NCBI RefSeq assembly: GCF_030163755.1
Contig: NZ_JASJOE010000026.1
Location: 1 to 48,399, forward strand
DNA: 48,399 nt
Source of the DNA: Roseicyclus amphidinii
GTDB lineage: Bacteria; Pseudomonadota; Alphaproteobacteria; Rhodobacterales; Rhodobacteraceae
Reading direction: 5' to 3'
In this document: in pieces, positions 34,961-42,914 of the stretch
Layout: every line of letters starts with the position of its first letter
Numbering within the stretch: the first letter of the stretch is position 1
Notes under the pieces: generated by a model
What the model was told of the DNA's origin: nothing
The model's input: only the letters and a program-made list of their open reading frames with translations
Databases searched by the model: none
Translations under genes and position numbers: made by a program

Positions 34961-36418
34961 TCAGTCGCGGTAATTGTCGGGGGCGATGGTGACAGGCGGG
35001 TCGAGGGTGGCGGCCCAGGCGCGCCAGTCTCGATTGAACGCGGCGAAACTAAAGTCCTCTACAGTCAACTGCATCCAATGTTCAGGTGCACCCTCGGGCA
35101 GGCTTTCGAGAAAGGCGATCATTCTAGGCCAATGCGAGCGCAGTTGAGATATTGTTATATTGTCAACAAGTGCGATTGCAGCTCCCTGAAGGTTAGCAGC
35201 GTTCGTAATGGTGTTCTCCGACATCTCAACTTGGCCAAGATCTACTCCTTGCATCTGTGCGCCGATTAGATGCGCCCCCTGCATCTTGGATCCGTAAAGG
35301 TTTGCGCGTTCCAACTCGGCTCCGATCAGACTCGCACCGTGCAACACTGCCCTCCTTAGGTCTGCTTGTTGCAACTTGGAATTGAAAAAAACTGTCTCTT
35401 GCATCTGGGCGTCAACTAGAACTGTCCCTTGTAACTCTGCTCTTTGGAAGTCTGCCCCCTCCATTTCTGCCCGCGCTAGATAGGCTCCCATTAGGCGTGA
35501 ATCGCAAAAATCGGCCCGCTGAATTTGTGTTTCCTCTAGAAACGCACCGCAGAGGTCGGCCCGTTTCATGCGTGAACCCCGGTAGTTCGATCCATCGAGG
35601 TCAAAGCCCTGCAGGTTACAGTCTCGAAGGTCAATATTGGTTGGGTCGAATACCGCTCTCACAGTTTCATCCCTAGGATTAATCCTACCTAAGCTTTGTG
35701 CGGCACGTTCCATATCAGGTCGGGCGACGGGGCGCAGCGTTGAAGCCCATTCACGGATTTGCTTGGCGCTATCAAACTTGGGGGCGGGTTTCGGCGGATG
35801 CTCCCGGCTCAACTCCTGAACATAGATCGACAGCATCCGGGCGATACGTTGGGCTGGTGCGTAGTCCCCGCGCTCCAACGCCTCCAGCGCCAACCCTTCC
35901 AGCCGGTCGATTGCAGCCGCACGAGTGACGAGGTCGTCTTGCCATTCGGTGAGGACTGTTTCCTTGCCGCCCTCGTCCTTCACCACCCGCGTCACCTGCC
36001 GCCGCGCCGCGAGGTCCGTCGCGGCGGCGTTGATCTTGTCGTTGAAATGGGCTTCGGCCTGCAGGTCGGTTTGGCGCTTCGTTTCATCGAGCGTCCTCTG
36101 CGCCACCACCGTGCGCCAGATCAGGAAGGGTGCGCCGAGAAGTGCCACGAGTAGTGCGCCGAGGCCGAGGGAGGCGGTGTCGGGTTCGGAGGTGAGGACG
36201 TTTAAGACGAGGGAACCGGCGGCGGCGAGCGACAGGAAGAAGAGAGCGGCGAAGGTGAGGGCGATGAGTGTGAGGATCGCGCCGAGGACACCGCCGAGCG
36301 TGCGCGCCTTGGTGAAGTCGAGGGGCGCGGTGAAGCCGAGCCAGTCGCGCAGGGTTGGCGGTCGGTTGTCTTTCGTCACGGTCGCACCCTTTACCCGGTC
36401 CCTCTTTACACCCTCCAT
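34961..36418 (-). CDS. membrane-anchored pentapeptide-repeat protein
   Basis: About 485 residues. Two hydrophobic segments near residues 45-75 and 80-105 (for example [19 protein letters not shown]) anchor it, then a charged helical stretch ([20 protein letters not shown]) leads to a region of tandem pentapeptides, A(D/N)LxX type, from about residue 280 to 430 ([20 protein letters not shown] and so on), which should form a right-handed beta-helix. The C-terminus is an unrelated Trp-rich tail. The DNA of the repeat half (about 35050-35850) is clearly lower in GC than the N-terminal half. The start is uncertain: ATG 36418 or a GTG 13 codons in; a GTG at 36472 lies inside a hairpin and is rejected. 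Function unknown. Confidence 0.8.
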   Translation of the reverse strand: MEGVKRDRVKGATVTKDNRPPTLRDWLGFTAPLDFTKARTLGGVLGAILTLIALTFAALFFLSLAAAGSLVLNVLTSEPDTASLGLGALLVALLGAPFLIWRTVVAQRTLDETKRQTDLQAEAHFNDKINAAATDLAARRQVTRVVKDEGGKETVLTEWQDDLVTRAAAIDRLEGLALEALERGDYAPAQRIARMLSIYVQELSREHPPKPAPKFDSAKQIREWASTLRPVARPDMERAAQSLGRINPRDETVRAVFDPTNIDLRDCNLQGFDLDGSNYRGSRMKRADLCGAFLEETQIQRADFCDSRLMGAYLARAEMEGADFQRAELQGTVLVDAQMQETVFFNSKLQQADLRRAVLHGASLIGAELERANLYGSKMQGAHLIGAQMQGVDLGQVEMSENTITNAANLQGAAIALVDNITISQLRSHWPRMIAFLESLPEGAPEHWMQLTVEDFSFAAFNRDWRAWAATLDPPVTIAPDNYRD

Positions 36419-36452
36419 CAAAGCAGGTTCCGGCCCTTGGGCAAAGGGGCGA

Positions 36453-36474
36453 GGGTGGGCCGGATGGCCCACCC
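36453..36474. repeat. REP-like hairpin GGGTGGGCC/GGCCCACCC
   Basis: GGGTGGGCC (36453-36461) and GGCCCACCC (36466-36474) form a 9-bp stem with loop GGAT, followed by TTCGGGG. Similar to the hairpin at 45156-45174, it is the second of two hairpins upstream of the pentapeptide gene. Confidence 0.85.
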
Positions 36475-36491
36475 TTCGGGGGGTGGCAGGT

Positions 36492-36542
36492 GTAGGCCGG
36501 GCTTCAGCCCGGCAGCCGGAGCCGGGCTGAAGCCCGGCCTAC
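36492..36542. repeat. REP-like hairpin, right of the pentapeptide gene
   Basis: A perfect 22-bp inverted repeat, arms 36492-36513 and 36521-36542 (GTAGGCCGGGCTTCAGCCCG plus two more bases, and complement), with a 7-base loop. It is the counterpart of 34895-34945, so the pentapeptide gene is framed by the same element. It lies about 175 bp before yajC. Confidence 0.93.
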
Positions 36543-36716
36543 GGCATGTGACAGCGGGCGGGGCTTGCCGCCGCCTTTGCCTGCGCCCATGTGACCGGGA
36601 TGCGCGACGGGGGGCGCGCCTTGCCTTCCCCGGACCCCGGAATTAGGGTGCGCCGACTTTTGACCGGGGGCAGACCGCCCCTTGCCCGTGATGCCGCAAC
36701 AAGGACCGCTCAGACC

Positions 36717-37004
36717 ATGGAAGCCTTTGCCCAGTTCATCCCGCTGATCCTGATCTTCGTGATCATGTATTTCCTGCTGATCCGTCCGCAGCAGAAGAAG
36801 GTGAAGGAACACCAGGCCATGATCGGCGCGCTGCGCCGGGGCGACGAGATCGTCACCGCGGGTGGCCTCATCGGCAAGATCACCAAGGTGAAGGACGACA
36901 CCGAGGTCGAGGTGGAGCTGGCGACCGGCATGAAGGTGCGCGTGCTGCGCCCGACCATCGCGCAGGTCCGCTCCAAGACCGAGCCCGCCGCCGCCAACGA
37001 CTGA
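36717..37004 (+). CDS. yajC: preprotein translocase subunit YajC
   Basis: A 95-residue inner-membrane protein with one helix (FIPLILIFVIMYFLLI, residues 7-22) followed by the RPQQKKVKEHQAMI motif and a cytoplasmic domain with RRGDEIVTAGGLIGKI. YajC associates with SecD and SecF, here encoded directly downstream (42 bp and 4 bp gaps). The ATG at 36717 is the standard start; the frame runs on upstream through the intergenic hairpins. This is the first gene of the plus-strand secDF operon. Confidence 0.95.
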   Translation: MEAFAQFIPLILIFVIMYFLLIRPQQKKVKEHQAMIGALRRGDEIVTAGGLIGKITKVKDDTEVEVELATGMKVRVLRPTIAQVRSKTEPAAAND

Positions 37005-37046
37005 GCCTTCGTGCCCGACTGACCCTCCCGTCCGAAAGGGCCCCCG

Positions 37047-38714
37047 ATGCTTCAGATCCCCCTGTGGAACCGGTTGATGATCATCCTCGTGCTGCTGGCG
37101 GGGTTGAGCTTCGCCATGCCCAACCTGTTCTACGACCGGGTGGAGCGGCACAACGACGCCGTGGCGGAGATCGAGGGCACCGGCGCGACCAATGACGCGC
37201 TGGAGGCGGAGCGGGGGCTGTGGCCCGAGTTCCTGCCGTCGACGCTGGTGAACCTGGGCCTCGACCTGCGGGGGGGTGCGCATCTGCTGGCCGAGGTGCA
37301 GGTCGCCGATGTCTACGAGGCGCGGATGGACGCGCTCTGGCCCGAGGTGCGGGACGCGCTGCGCGAGGTGCGCGACGAGGTCGGCACGATCCGGCGGCAG
37401 GATGCGCCCGCGGGCGAGTTGCAGGTGCGCATCAGCCGCCCCGAGGGGATCGCCGCCGCCGTGGCCGCCGTGCGGGAGCTGGCGACGCCGGTGGTGAGCC
37501 TGACCGGGGTGGGCTCGCCCACGCTGGACGTGCGGGGGGAGAACGACCTGATCATCGTGACCCTTTCGGAGGCCGAGCGCGAGGCGACCGACACCCGCAC
37601 GATGCAGCAATCGGTCGAGATCGTGCGCCGCCGCGTCGACGAGGCGGGCACGCGGGAACCCACCATCCAGCGCCAGGGGCGCGACCGCATCCTGATCCAG
37701 GTGCCCGGCATCGGCTCGGCGCAGGAGTTGAAGGACCTGATCGGGACGACGGCGCGGCTGACCTTTCACCCGGTCGTGCGGCGCGCGGTCGATGCGGATG
37801 CGACGGTCGAGAGCCGGCAGATCCTGTTGCCCTCGATGGACGAGGAGGGCGTGTTCTACGTGCTGGAACAGACGCCGGTGGTGACGGGGGATGACCTTGT
37901 CGACAGCCAGCCGGCCTTCGACCAGCAGACCGGGCAGCCGAGCGTCACCTTCCGGTTCAACCCGGCGGGGGCGCGGGCCTTTGGCAATTACACGGCCGCC
38001 AACGTGGGCGCGCCTTTCGCCATCGTGCTGGACGAGGAGGTGATCAGCGCGCCGGTGATCCGGCAGGCGATCACGGGCGGCTCGGGGCAGATCACGGGCA
38101 ACTTCAACGTCGAGACCTCGACGGAGCTGGCCGTGCTGTTGCGCGCGGGCGCGCTTCCGGCCGAGATGGTGTTCCTCGAGGAGCGGACCATCGGGCCGGA
38201 GCTGGGCGCGGACAGCATCGCGGCGGGCGAGATCGCGGCGCTGGTGGCCTTTGCCGCGGTGCTGGTCTTCATGGTGCTGAGCTACGGGTTGTTCGGGGTG
38301 TTCGCCTCGCTGGCGCTGATCCTGAACGTGGGGCTGATCTTTGGCGTCTTGAGCCTGATCGGGGCCACGCTGACCCTGCCGGGGATCGCGGGGATCGTCC
38401 TGACCATCGGCATGGCGGTGGACGCCAACGTGCTGGTCTTCGAGCGCATCCGCGAGGAGCTGAAGACCGCCAAGGGACCGGCCCGCGCGATCGAGCTGGG
38501 CTATAGCCGCGCCCTGAGCGCCATCGTGGACGCGAACCTGACGACCTTCATCATCGCGGTGATCCTGTTCGTGCTGGGCTCGGGCCCGGTGCGCGGCTTC
38601 TCGGTCACGCTGGGGATCGGGATCGTCACCTCGGTCTTCACCGCGATCTACGTGACGCGCCTGTTCATCGTGACCTGGTTCGACCGGCGTCGCCCGAAAT
38701 CCATCGAGGTCTGA
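37047..38714 (+). CDS. secD: protein translocase subunit SecD
   Basis: A 555-residue RND-type protein that, with SecF, uses the proton gradient to pull exported proteins through SecYEG. One N-terminal helix, a large periplasmic P1 domain (residues about 40-380) including LVNLGLDLRGGAHLLAEV, then a cluster of five helices that begins at about residue 385. The conserved SecD segments GADSIAAGEIAALVAFAAV and VDANVLVFERIREEL (near residues 455-470) are present. Length is usual for alphaproteobacteria. Operon with yajC and secF. Confidence 0.96.
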   Translation: MLQIPLWNRLMIILVLLAGLSFAMPNLFYDRVERHNDAVAEIEGTGATNDALEAERGLWPEFLPSTLVNLGLDLRGGAHLLAEVQVADVYEARMDALWPEVRDALREVRDEVGTIRRQDAPAGELQVRISRPEGIAAAVAAVRELATPVVSLTGVGSPTLDVRGENDLIIVTLSEAEREATDTRTMQQSVEIVRRRVDEAGTREPTIQRQGRDRILIQVPGIGSAQELKDLIGTTARLTFHPVVRRAVDADATVESRQILLPSMDEEGVFYVLEQTPVVTGDDLVDSQPAFDQQTGQPSVTFRFNPAGARAFGNYTAANVGAPFAIVLDEEVISAPVIRQAITGGSGQITGNFNVETSTELAVLLRAGALPAEMVFLEERTIGPELGADSIAAGEIAALVAFAAVLVFMVLSYGLFGVFASLALILNVGLIFGVLSLIGATLTLPGIAGIVLTIGMAVDANVLVFERIREELKTAKGPARAIELGYSRALSAIVDANLTTFIIAVILFVLGSGPVRGFSVTLGIGIVTSVFTAIYVTRLFIVTWFDRRRPKSIEV

Positions 38715-38718
38715 TCCG

Positions 38719-39687
38719 ATGCGCCTGCGCCTTGTTCCGCAAGACACCAACATCGATTTCTTCAAACATGCCCGTCTGACCTTCGGGGCCTCGGTGGTGG
38801 CGATGGTGCTGTCGCTGGGCATCTGGTTCGCCATGGGGCTGAATTTCGGCATCGACTTCCTGGGCGGCACCACGATCCGCACCGAAAGCTCGCAGCCCGT
38901 GGACGTGGGCGACTACCGCGCCGCGCTGGAGGCGCTGAACCTGGGTGACGTGTCGATCACCGAGGTCTTCGATCCGACCTTCGGCCCCGAGCAGAACGTG
39001 GCGATGATCCGCATCCAGGCGCAGGAGGGGGAGGAGAGCGTCAGCCCCGAGACCGTCGCCGCGGTGCAGGAGGCGCTGCGCGGGGTCTATCCGGCGATGA
39101 CCTTCCCGAGCGTGGAATCGGTCGGGCCCAAGGTCTCGGGCGAGCTGATCCAGACCGCGATGATCGCGGTTCTGGCCTCGCTCGGCGCGATCCTGGTCTA
39201 TATCTGGCTGCGCTTCGAATGGCAGTTCTCGGTGGGCGCGGTGGCGGCGCTGGTGCATGACATCGTGCTGACCATCGGTCTGTTCAGCCTGTTGCAGATC
39301 CGCTTCGACCTGGCGACCATCGCGGCGCTGCTGACCATCGTGGGCTATTCGATCAACGACACGGTGGTGATCTTCGACCGGCTGCGCGAGAACCTGATCA
39401 AGTTCAAGAGCCGCGACCTGCGCGAGGTGATGAACCTGTCGGCGAACGAGACGCTGTCGCGCACGCTGATGACCTCCGGCACCACGCTGCTGGCGCTGCT
39501 GGCGCTGCTGGTGCTGGGGGGCGACGTGATCCGCGGCTTCGTCTTCGCCATCTTCTGGGGCGTGATCGTGGGGACCTATTCCTCGATCTTCGTGGCCAAG
39601 AACATCGTTCTGATGATCGGCGTGAAGCGGGACTGGTCCAAGCCCGACGCGAAGTCCGGGACGCAGTTCTCCAACATCGATGCCTGA
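38719..39687 (+). CDS. secF: protein translocase subunit SecF
   Basis: A 322-residue partner of SecD with six predicted helices. GLNFGIDFLGGTTIRTES (residues about 36-53) and VGPKVSGELIQTAMIAVLAS (about 134-153) are hallmark segments; YSINDTVVIFDRLREN (near 210-225) is the second transport motif. It starts four bases after the secD stop, and its own stop overlaps the TauE-like start by eight bases, so the three are translationally linked. Confidence 0.96.
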   Translation: MRLRLVPQDTNIDFFKHARLTFGASVVAMVLSLGIWFAMGLNFGIDFLGGTTIRTESSQPVDVGDYRAALEALNLGDVSITEVFDPTFGPEQNVAMIRIQAQEGEESVSPETVAAVQEALRGVYPAMTFPSVESVGPKVSGELIQTAMIAVLASLGAILVYIWLRFEWQFSVGAVAALVHDIVLTIGLFSLLQIRFDLATIAALLTIVGYSINDTVVIFDRLRENLIKFKSRDLREVMNLSANETLSRTLMTSGTTLLALLALLVLGGDVIRGFVFAIFWGVIVGTYSSIFVAKNIVLMIGVKRDWSKPDAKSGTQFSNIDA

Positions 39688-40432
39688 CGGGCTGCTGGCG
39701 GCGCTTGCGCTGCCGGGGCTTTTCTGGCTGCTCGGGGCGGTCTTCGTCGCGGGCACGGTCTACGGGTTCGCGGGGTTCGGGGCGGCGCTGGTGTTCCTGC
39801 CCGTCGCGGTGGCCGTCGTGCCGCCGGAGATCGCGATCGGGGCGTTCTCGCTCTCGGCGCTGGTGTCGCTGGCAACGGTGGTGCCGCGGGCGTGGCCCGT
39901 GGTCGAGAAACCGGCGCTGGGCCAGCTGTTGCTGGCGGCGATGCTGGGTTTTCCCGCGGGGATCTGGGCGCTTCGGACATGGGAGGAGGCGGCGATCCGC
40001 TGGACCGTGTCGGGCGTGGTGCTGGTGACGCTGGCGGCACTCCTGGCGGGCTGGCGGATGCGCAGCGCACCGCGGGCGGGGGCGCGGCTGGGCGTGGGGC
40101 TGGCCACGGGCCTGGTGGGCGGCGCGACCGGGCTGACCGGGCCGGTGGTGATCCTGTTCAACCTTGGCGCGGGGGCGGCGGCGGCGGTGACGCGGGCCAA
40201 CACGCTGGTCTTCCTGACGCTGTCGTCGCTTTTGCTGCTGCCGCAGCTGTGGCTGCAGGGCCTGTTGCCGCCCGCGGCGCTGTGGCTGGGCCTTTTGCTG
40301 GTCCTGCCCTATGCTGTGGGCAACCGGGTCGGGCAGGCGCTGTTCGACCCCGCGGCCGAGGCGGTCTATGCCCGCACGGCCCATGCGATCATCGCGGCCT
40401 CGGCGCTGGCGGGGCTGCCGGTCTGGAGCTGA
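39680..40432 (+). CDS. TSUP family (TauE/SafE) membrane protein
   Basis: A 250-residue protein with about eight helices and the glycine-rich inverted repeats of the TSUP family (GTVYGFAGFGAALVFLPVAV and GLVGGATGLTGPVVILFNLG). Members move sulfite, sulfoacetate or other organosulfur anions; the substrate cannot be set here. It overlaps secF by eight bases, an uncommon partner for secDF, and is followed by the Mth938-like gene after 19 bp. Confidence 0.85.
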   Translation: MPDGLLAALALPGLFWLLGAVFVAGTVYGFAGFGAALVFLPVAVAVVPPEIAIGAFSLSALVSLATVVPRAWPVVEKPALGQLLLAAMLGFPAGIWALRTWEEAAIRWTVSGVVLVTLAALLAGWRMRSAPRAGARLGVGLATGLVGGATGLTGPVVILFNLGAGAAAAVTRANTLVFLTLSSLLLLPQLWLQGLLPPAALWLGLLLVLPYAVGNRVGQALFDPAAEAVYARTAHAIIAASALAGLPVWS

Positions 40433-40451
40433 AGGACGGAGGCGCTTTCCC

Positions 40452-40805
40452 ATGCGCATGAACGAGGTGACATTCGACGACAGCCGCCCGGTGGACGGCT
40501 ACGGGCCGGGGTTCTTCCGGGTCGGCGGGCAGGTGATGGAGGGGGCGGTCGCGGTGCTGCCCTCGGGGGTGTTTTCCTGGGGCGGTTACGAGGATGCCGC
40601 GCGGCTGACGGCGGCGGCGGGGGAGATCGACGTTCTGCTGGTGGGGACGGGGGCCGAGATCGCGCATGTTCCCCGCGGCCTGCGGGCCGCGTTGGAAGCC
40701 GCGGGCCTCGGCGTCGAAGTGGCGGCGAGCCCGGCGGCCTGCCGCACCTATAACGTGCTCCTGTCCGAGGGGCGGCGCGTGGGGCTCGCGGTGCTGCCGG
40801 TCTAG
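40452..40805 (+). CDS. Mth938-like domain protein
   Basis: A 117-residue protein of the Mth938/NDUFAF3-like family. The sequence GYGPGFFRVGGQVMEGAVAV (residues 16-35) and the later LLVGTGAEIAHVP and ASPAACRTYNVLLSEGRRV are characteristic. The mitochondrial relative NDUFAF3 helps assemble complex I; bacterial copies are found next to secF in many alphaproteobacteria but their role is unclear. Often a phytoene-synthase-like gene follows; here it does not. The start at 40452 is the conserved one. Confidence 0.88.
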   Translation: MRMNEVTFDDSRPVDGYGPGFFRVGGQVMEGAVAVLPSGVFSWGGYEDAARLTAAAGEIDVLLVGTGAEIAHVPRGLRAALEAAGLGVEVAASPAACRTYNVLLSEGRRVGLAVLPV

Positions 40806-40888
40806 CACGGGCGATCCGCGCCGGAGGGCGCGCGCCCGCTTGACGGGATCGGTCCGGGTGCGTTGGTCGTTTTACGGGCGCGCGCGTG

Positions 40889-41277
40889 GGGGCGTGTGGT
40901 GCCCGGTCTTGCCTGCGTCGCGCCGGTGGAGAGTGCGGGAGCCTCCGGCGGGGATATTTGGAAAACGGAGAAGGTGGGGGGCGGGCGCGCGTTAACCTTA
41001 ACGGGAGGTTGCGGGGGCAGGTCGGGCGGGGGCCATCCTGCGCGGCGGTGATGCTGCTTGTCGGGCGCTGGGCGGCGATCTTTTCGTAAAACGGAGAAGG
41101 TGGGCGCGTTCGGGGCGTGTGGCGCCCGGTCTTGCCTGCGTCGCGCCGGTGTAGAGTGCGGGAGCCTCCCCTTTCGGCGGCAAAGCCGCCTGTCGGGCGA
41201 TGGGCGGGGATATTTGGAAAACGGAGAAGGTGGGGGCGGGCGCGCGTTAACCTTAACGGGAGGTTGCGGGGGCAGGT
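40889..41277. repeat. imperfect direct duplication
   Basis: Unit A: 58 bp (40889-40946) plus 76 bp (40947-41022). Unit B: the same 58 bp with two changes (41112-41169), a 33-bp insert (41170-41202) and the same 75-76 bp block (41203-41277). The insert holds a hairpin, GGCGGC/GCCGCC with an AAA loop. The two copies lie about 220-256 bp apart. GGGGATATTTGGAAAACGGA and GTTAACCTTAAC are the most recognisable parts. Confidence 0.9.
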
Positions 41278-41458
41278 GGGACCTGGGGCGCGTGGCGGAT
41301 CGCGTTGGGTGGGGCGGCGGGCGCGCGGTGACCTTGATGAGGGGGTGCGGGGGCCGGGTGCGCCTTGGGTCCGGGCGGTCGGGGTGCGGGCGCGCCGAAC
41401 CGGTGCGGTCATGGAAGGCGCCTCGGCCTTGATGCCGGGGGAGCGTGGTGCGCGGAGG

Positions 41459-41510
41459 TGAAAGGCGGACAGGGAAAGCGGGGGTGAAAAGTGGACGTGG
41501 AAAGCGGGGG
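41459..41510. repeat. two 26-bp tandem units
   Basis: A 26-bp unit with pattern TGAAA..GGAC..GGAAAGCGGGGG occurs at 41459-41484 and again at 41485-41510, with four differences. The purine-rich strand could favour unusual DNA structure, but no function is visible. Confidence 0.85.
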
Positions 41511-41593
41511 TGGGTGCCGGGTCTGCACGCCGCGATCCAGCGACATCGGTGCCTTTGCGAGGGTCGCGTGACTGCGACGGCGCGCGATGCGCC

Positions 41594-42298
41594 CTATCGG
41601 GGCAACTGGCCGGTGGGGAGGGCCAGGCCGCCGAGGATCATCACGCGCAACTCGCGTTCGAGCTTGCGGCGCATGGCCTCGGCGAACTCGGCGTGACTGG
41701 CGGCGACCTCGACGAAGGCGCCGGGGCCGCGGATGACCTCTTCGAGGAAATAGGCCTCGATTCCGCGCGAGGCGCCGCCGATGGCGAGCCCGTTCACCGT
41801 GATGCCCTCGAAGGGGAAGTGTTCATAGGCCGCGCCGGGCGGGAAGCCGTCGTTGTTCTGCCCGTCGCCCGAGACGTCGAGCGTCTGGAACAGGCAGGGG
41901 GGGGCCGAGGCGAAGCGGTCGGCGGCGAAGCCGAGCGCGTAGCCGAGCGCGGTCGGGAAATCCTCGTGCTGGCGGGTCCGGCGCGCGACGCGTTCGGCGA
42001 TGGTGGTCAGGGTCTCTTCCGAGGTGACGAGGGTCCAGTCGACGAGCATGTCCTGCTGGAAGCGGCCCGACCATTCGAAGATCGACAGCGCCACCGGGCC
42101 AGGGCCGTCGAGGAAGCCGCTCACCACCTCGGGGGCGATCAGCGCGGCGGCGATGCCGTCGAGCTGCTGGCGGTATTCCGCGGCGTCGACGGAGGCCGAG
42201 ACATCGACCGCCAGCATCAGCGCGAGGCGGCACTGGTCCTGCGCGGCGGCGGGTGTCGCCGCGCAGGCAAGCGCCAGGGCGAGGGCGGCGGCCCTCAC
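41594..42298 (-). CDS. exported DUF1194 von Willebrand factor A-like protein
   Basis: A 234-residue periplasmic protein. The N-terminus (ALALALACAATPAAAQ) is a signal peptide cleaved near residue 19. The mature domain begins CRLALMLAVDVSASVDAAEY, with the DxSxS metal (MIDAS) motif, and LDVSGDGQNND near residue 135 holds a further MIDAS-type Asp. DUF1194 proteins are common in Rhodobacteraceae and unexplained. It starts at a GTG that overlaps the glyoxalase stop codon (GTGA), so the two are coupled. Confidence 0.85.
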   Translation of the reverse strand: MRAAALALALACAATPAAAQDQCRLALMLAVDVSASVDAAEYRQQLDGIAAALIAPEVVSGFLDGPGPVALSIFEWSGRFQQDMLVDWTLVTSEETLTTIAERVARRTRQHEDFPTALGYALGFAADRFASAPPCLFQTLDVSGDGQNNDGFPPGAAYEHFPFEGITVNGLAIGGASRGIEAYFLEEVIRGPGAFVEVAASHAEFAEAMRRKLERELRVMILGGLALPTGQLPR

Positions 42299-42723
42299 CA
42301 ATGCCCGGTGTTCTCCATCGAGGCCCAGGGTTCGGCGGGGGCCAGCGCCTCGCCCTTCTGGAGCAGTTCGACGGAGATGTTGTCGGGCGAGCGGACGAAG
42401 GCCATGCGCCCGTCGCGGGGCGGGCGGTTGATGGTGACGCCGTTCTCCTGCAGGTGGGCGCAGGTTTCGTAGATGTTGTCGACCTCGTAGGCGAGATGGC
42501 CGAAATGGCGGCTGTCCGACGGCAGCCCCTCGTCGCCGTCCCAGTTGTAGGTCAGTTCCACCGGGCAGTCGGGTTGTCCGGGCGGGGCCATGAAGATCAG
42601 GGTGAAGCGGCCCTGTTCGCTTTCGTGGCGGCGCGTCTCGTGCAGGCCGAGAAGCTGGTAGAAGGCCATGGAGGCCGCGAGGTCCTTCACCCTCACCATG
42701 GTGTGCAGGTAGCGGATGCTCAT
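42295..42723 (-). CDS. gloA: lactoylglutathione lyase-type VOC protein
   Basis: A 142-residue glyoxalase I-like protein. The N-terminus IRYLHTMVRVKDLAASMAFY holds the His metal ligand, and ELTYNWDGDE (Glu ligand), FGHLAYEVDNIYETC (His) and DNISVELLQKGE (Glu) follow at the expected spacing for a four-ligand glyoxalase. Glyoxalase I isomerises the hemithioacetal of methylglyoxal and glutathione to S-lactoylglutathione. Followed by the DUF1194 gene with overlapping stop/start. Confidence 0.88.
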   Translation of the reverse strand: MSIRYLHTMVRVKDLAASMAFYQLLGLHETRRHESEQGRFTLIFMAPPGQPDCPVELTYNWDGDEGLPSDSRHFGHLAYEVDNIYETCAHLQENGVTINRPPRDGRMAFVRSPDNISVELLQKGEALAPAEPWASMENTGHW

Positions 42724-42830
42724 CTTCGGTCTCCCTTCCGTCGTGATGCTCTCGCCAGAGTAACGCGGCGCGGCGGGCGGCGCAGCCCCGGCGCGCGTAA
42801 ATTTCCTGTGGGTAACTGCGCGCGGTTCGA

Positions 42831-42878
42831 CCCCCTTTATCTTGCGGCACGGGGGGCGCGTGATGCAAGATATGGGGG
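42831..42878 (+). promoter_or_regulatory. interrupted inverted repeat before thyX
   Basis: CCCCCTTTATCTTGC (42831-42845) and GCAAGATATGGGGG (42865-42878) form arms of about 12 matched bases (ATCTTGC/GCAAGAT and CCCCC/GGGGG with a small internal mismatch), 19 bases apart. It ends 36 bp before the thyX ATG, so it may be an operator or a leader structure. Confidence 0.65.
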
Positions 42879-42914
42879 ACGCGCCCTGTAGATGATGTTG
42901 AAAAGGAGAGGCCC

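Larger units (their letters stand above)
40806..41593. other. 788-bp repeat-rich region without a convincing gene
   Basis: No frame here looks like protein. The region contains a duplicated block (40889-41022 and 41112-41277), a third partial copy of AAACGGAGAAGGTGGG at 41088-41103 and a 26-bp tandem repeat at 41459-41510. The motif GTTAACCTTAAC occurs in both copies of the block. It lies between the convergent ends of the Mth938-like and vWA genes, so no promoter is expected to be needed here. Confidence 0.75.

Noticed and set aside
36419-36472. GTG start at 36472 for the pentapeptide gene
   Set aside because: The codon lies inside a REP-like hairpin (36453-36474) and the added residues have no protein-like features; starts at 36418 or slightly inside are more likely.
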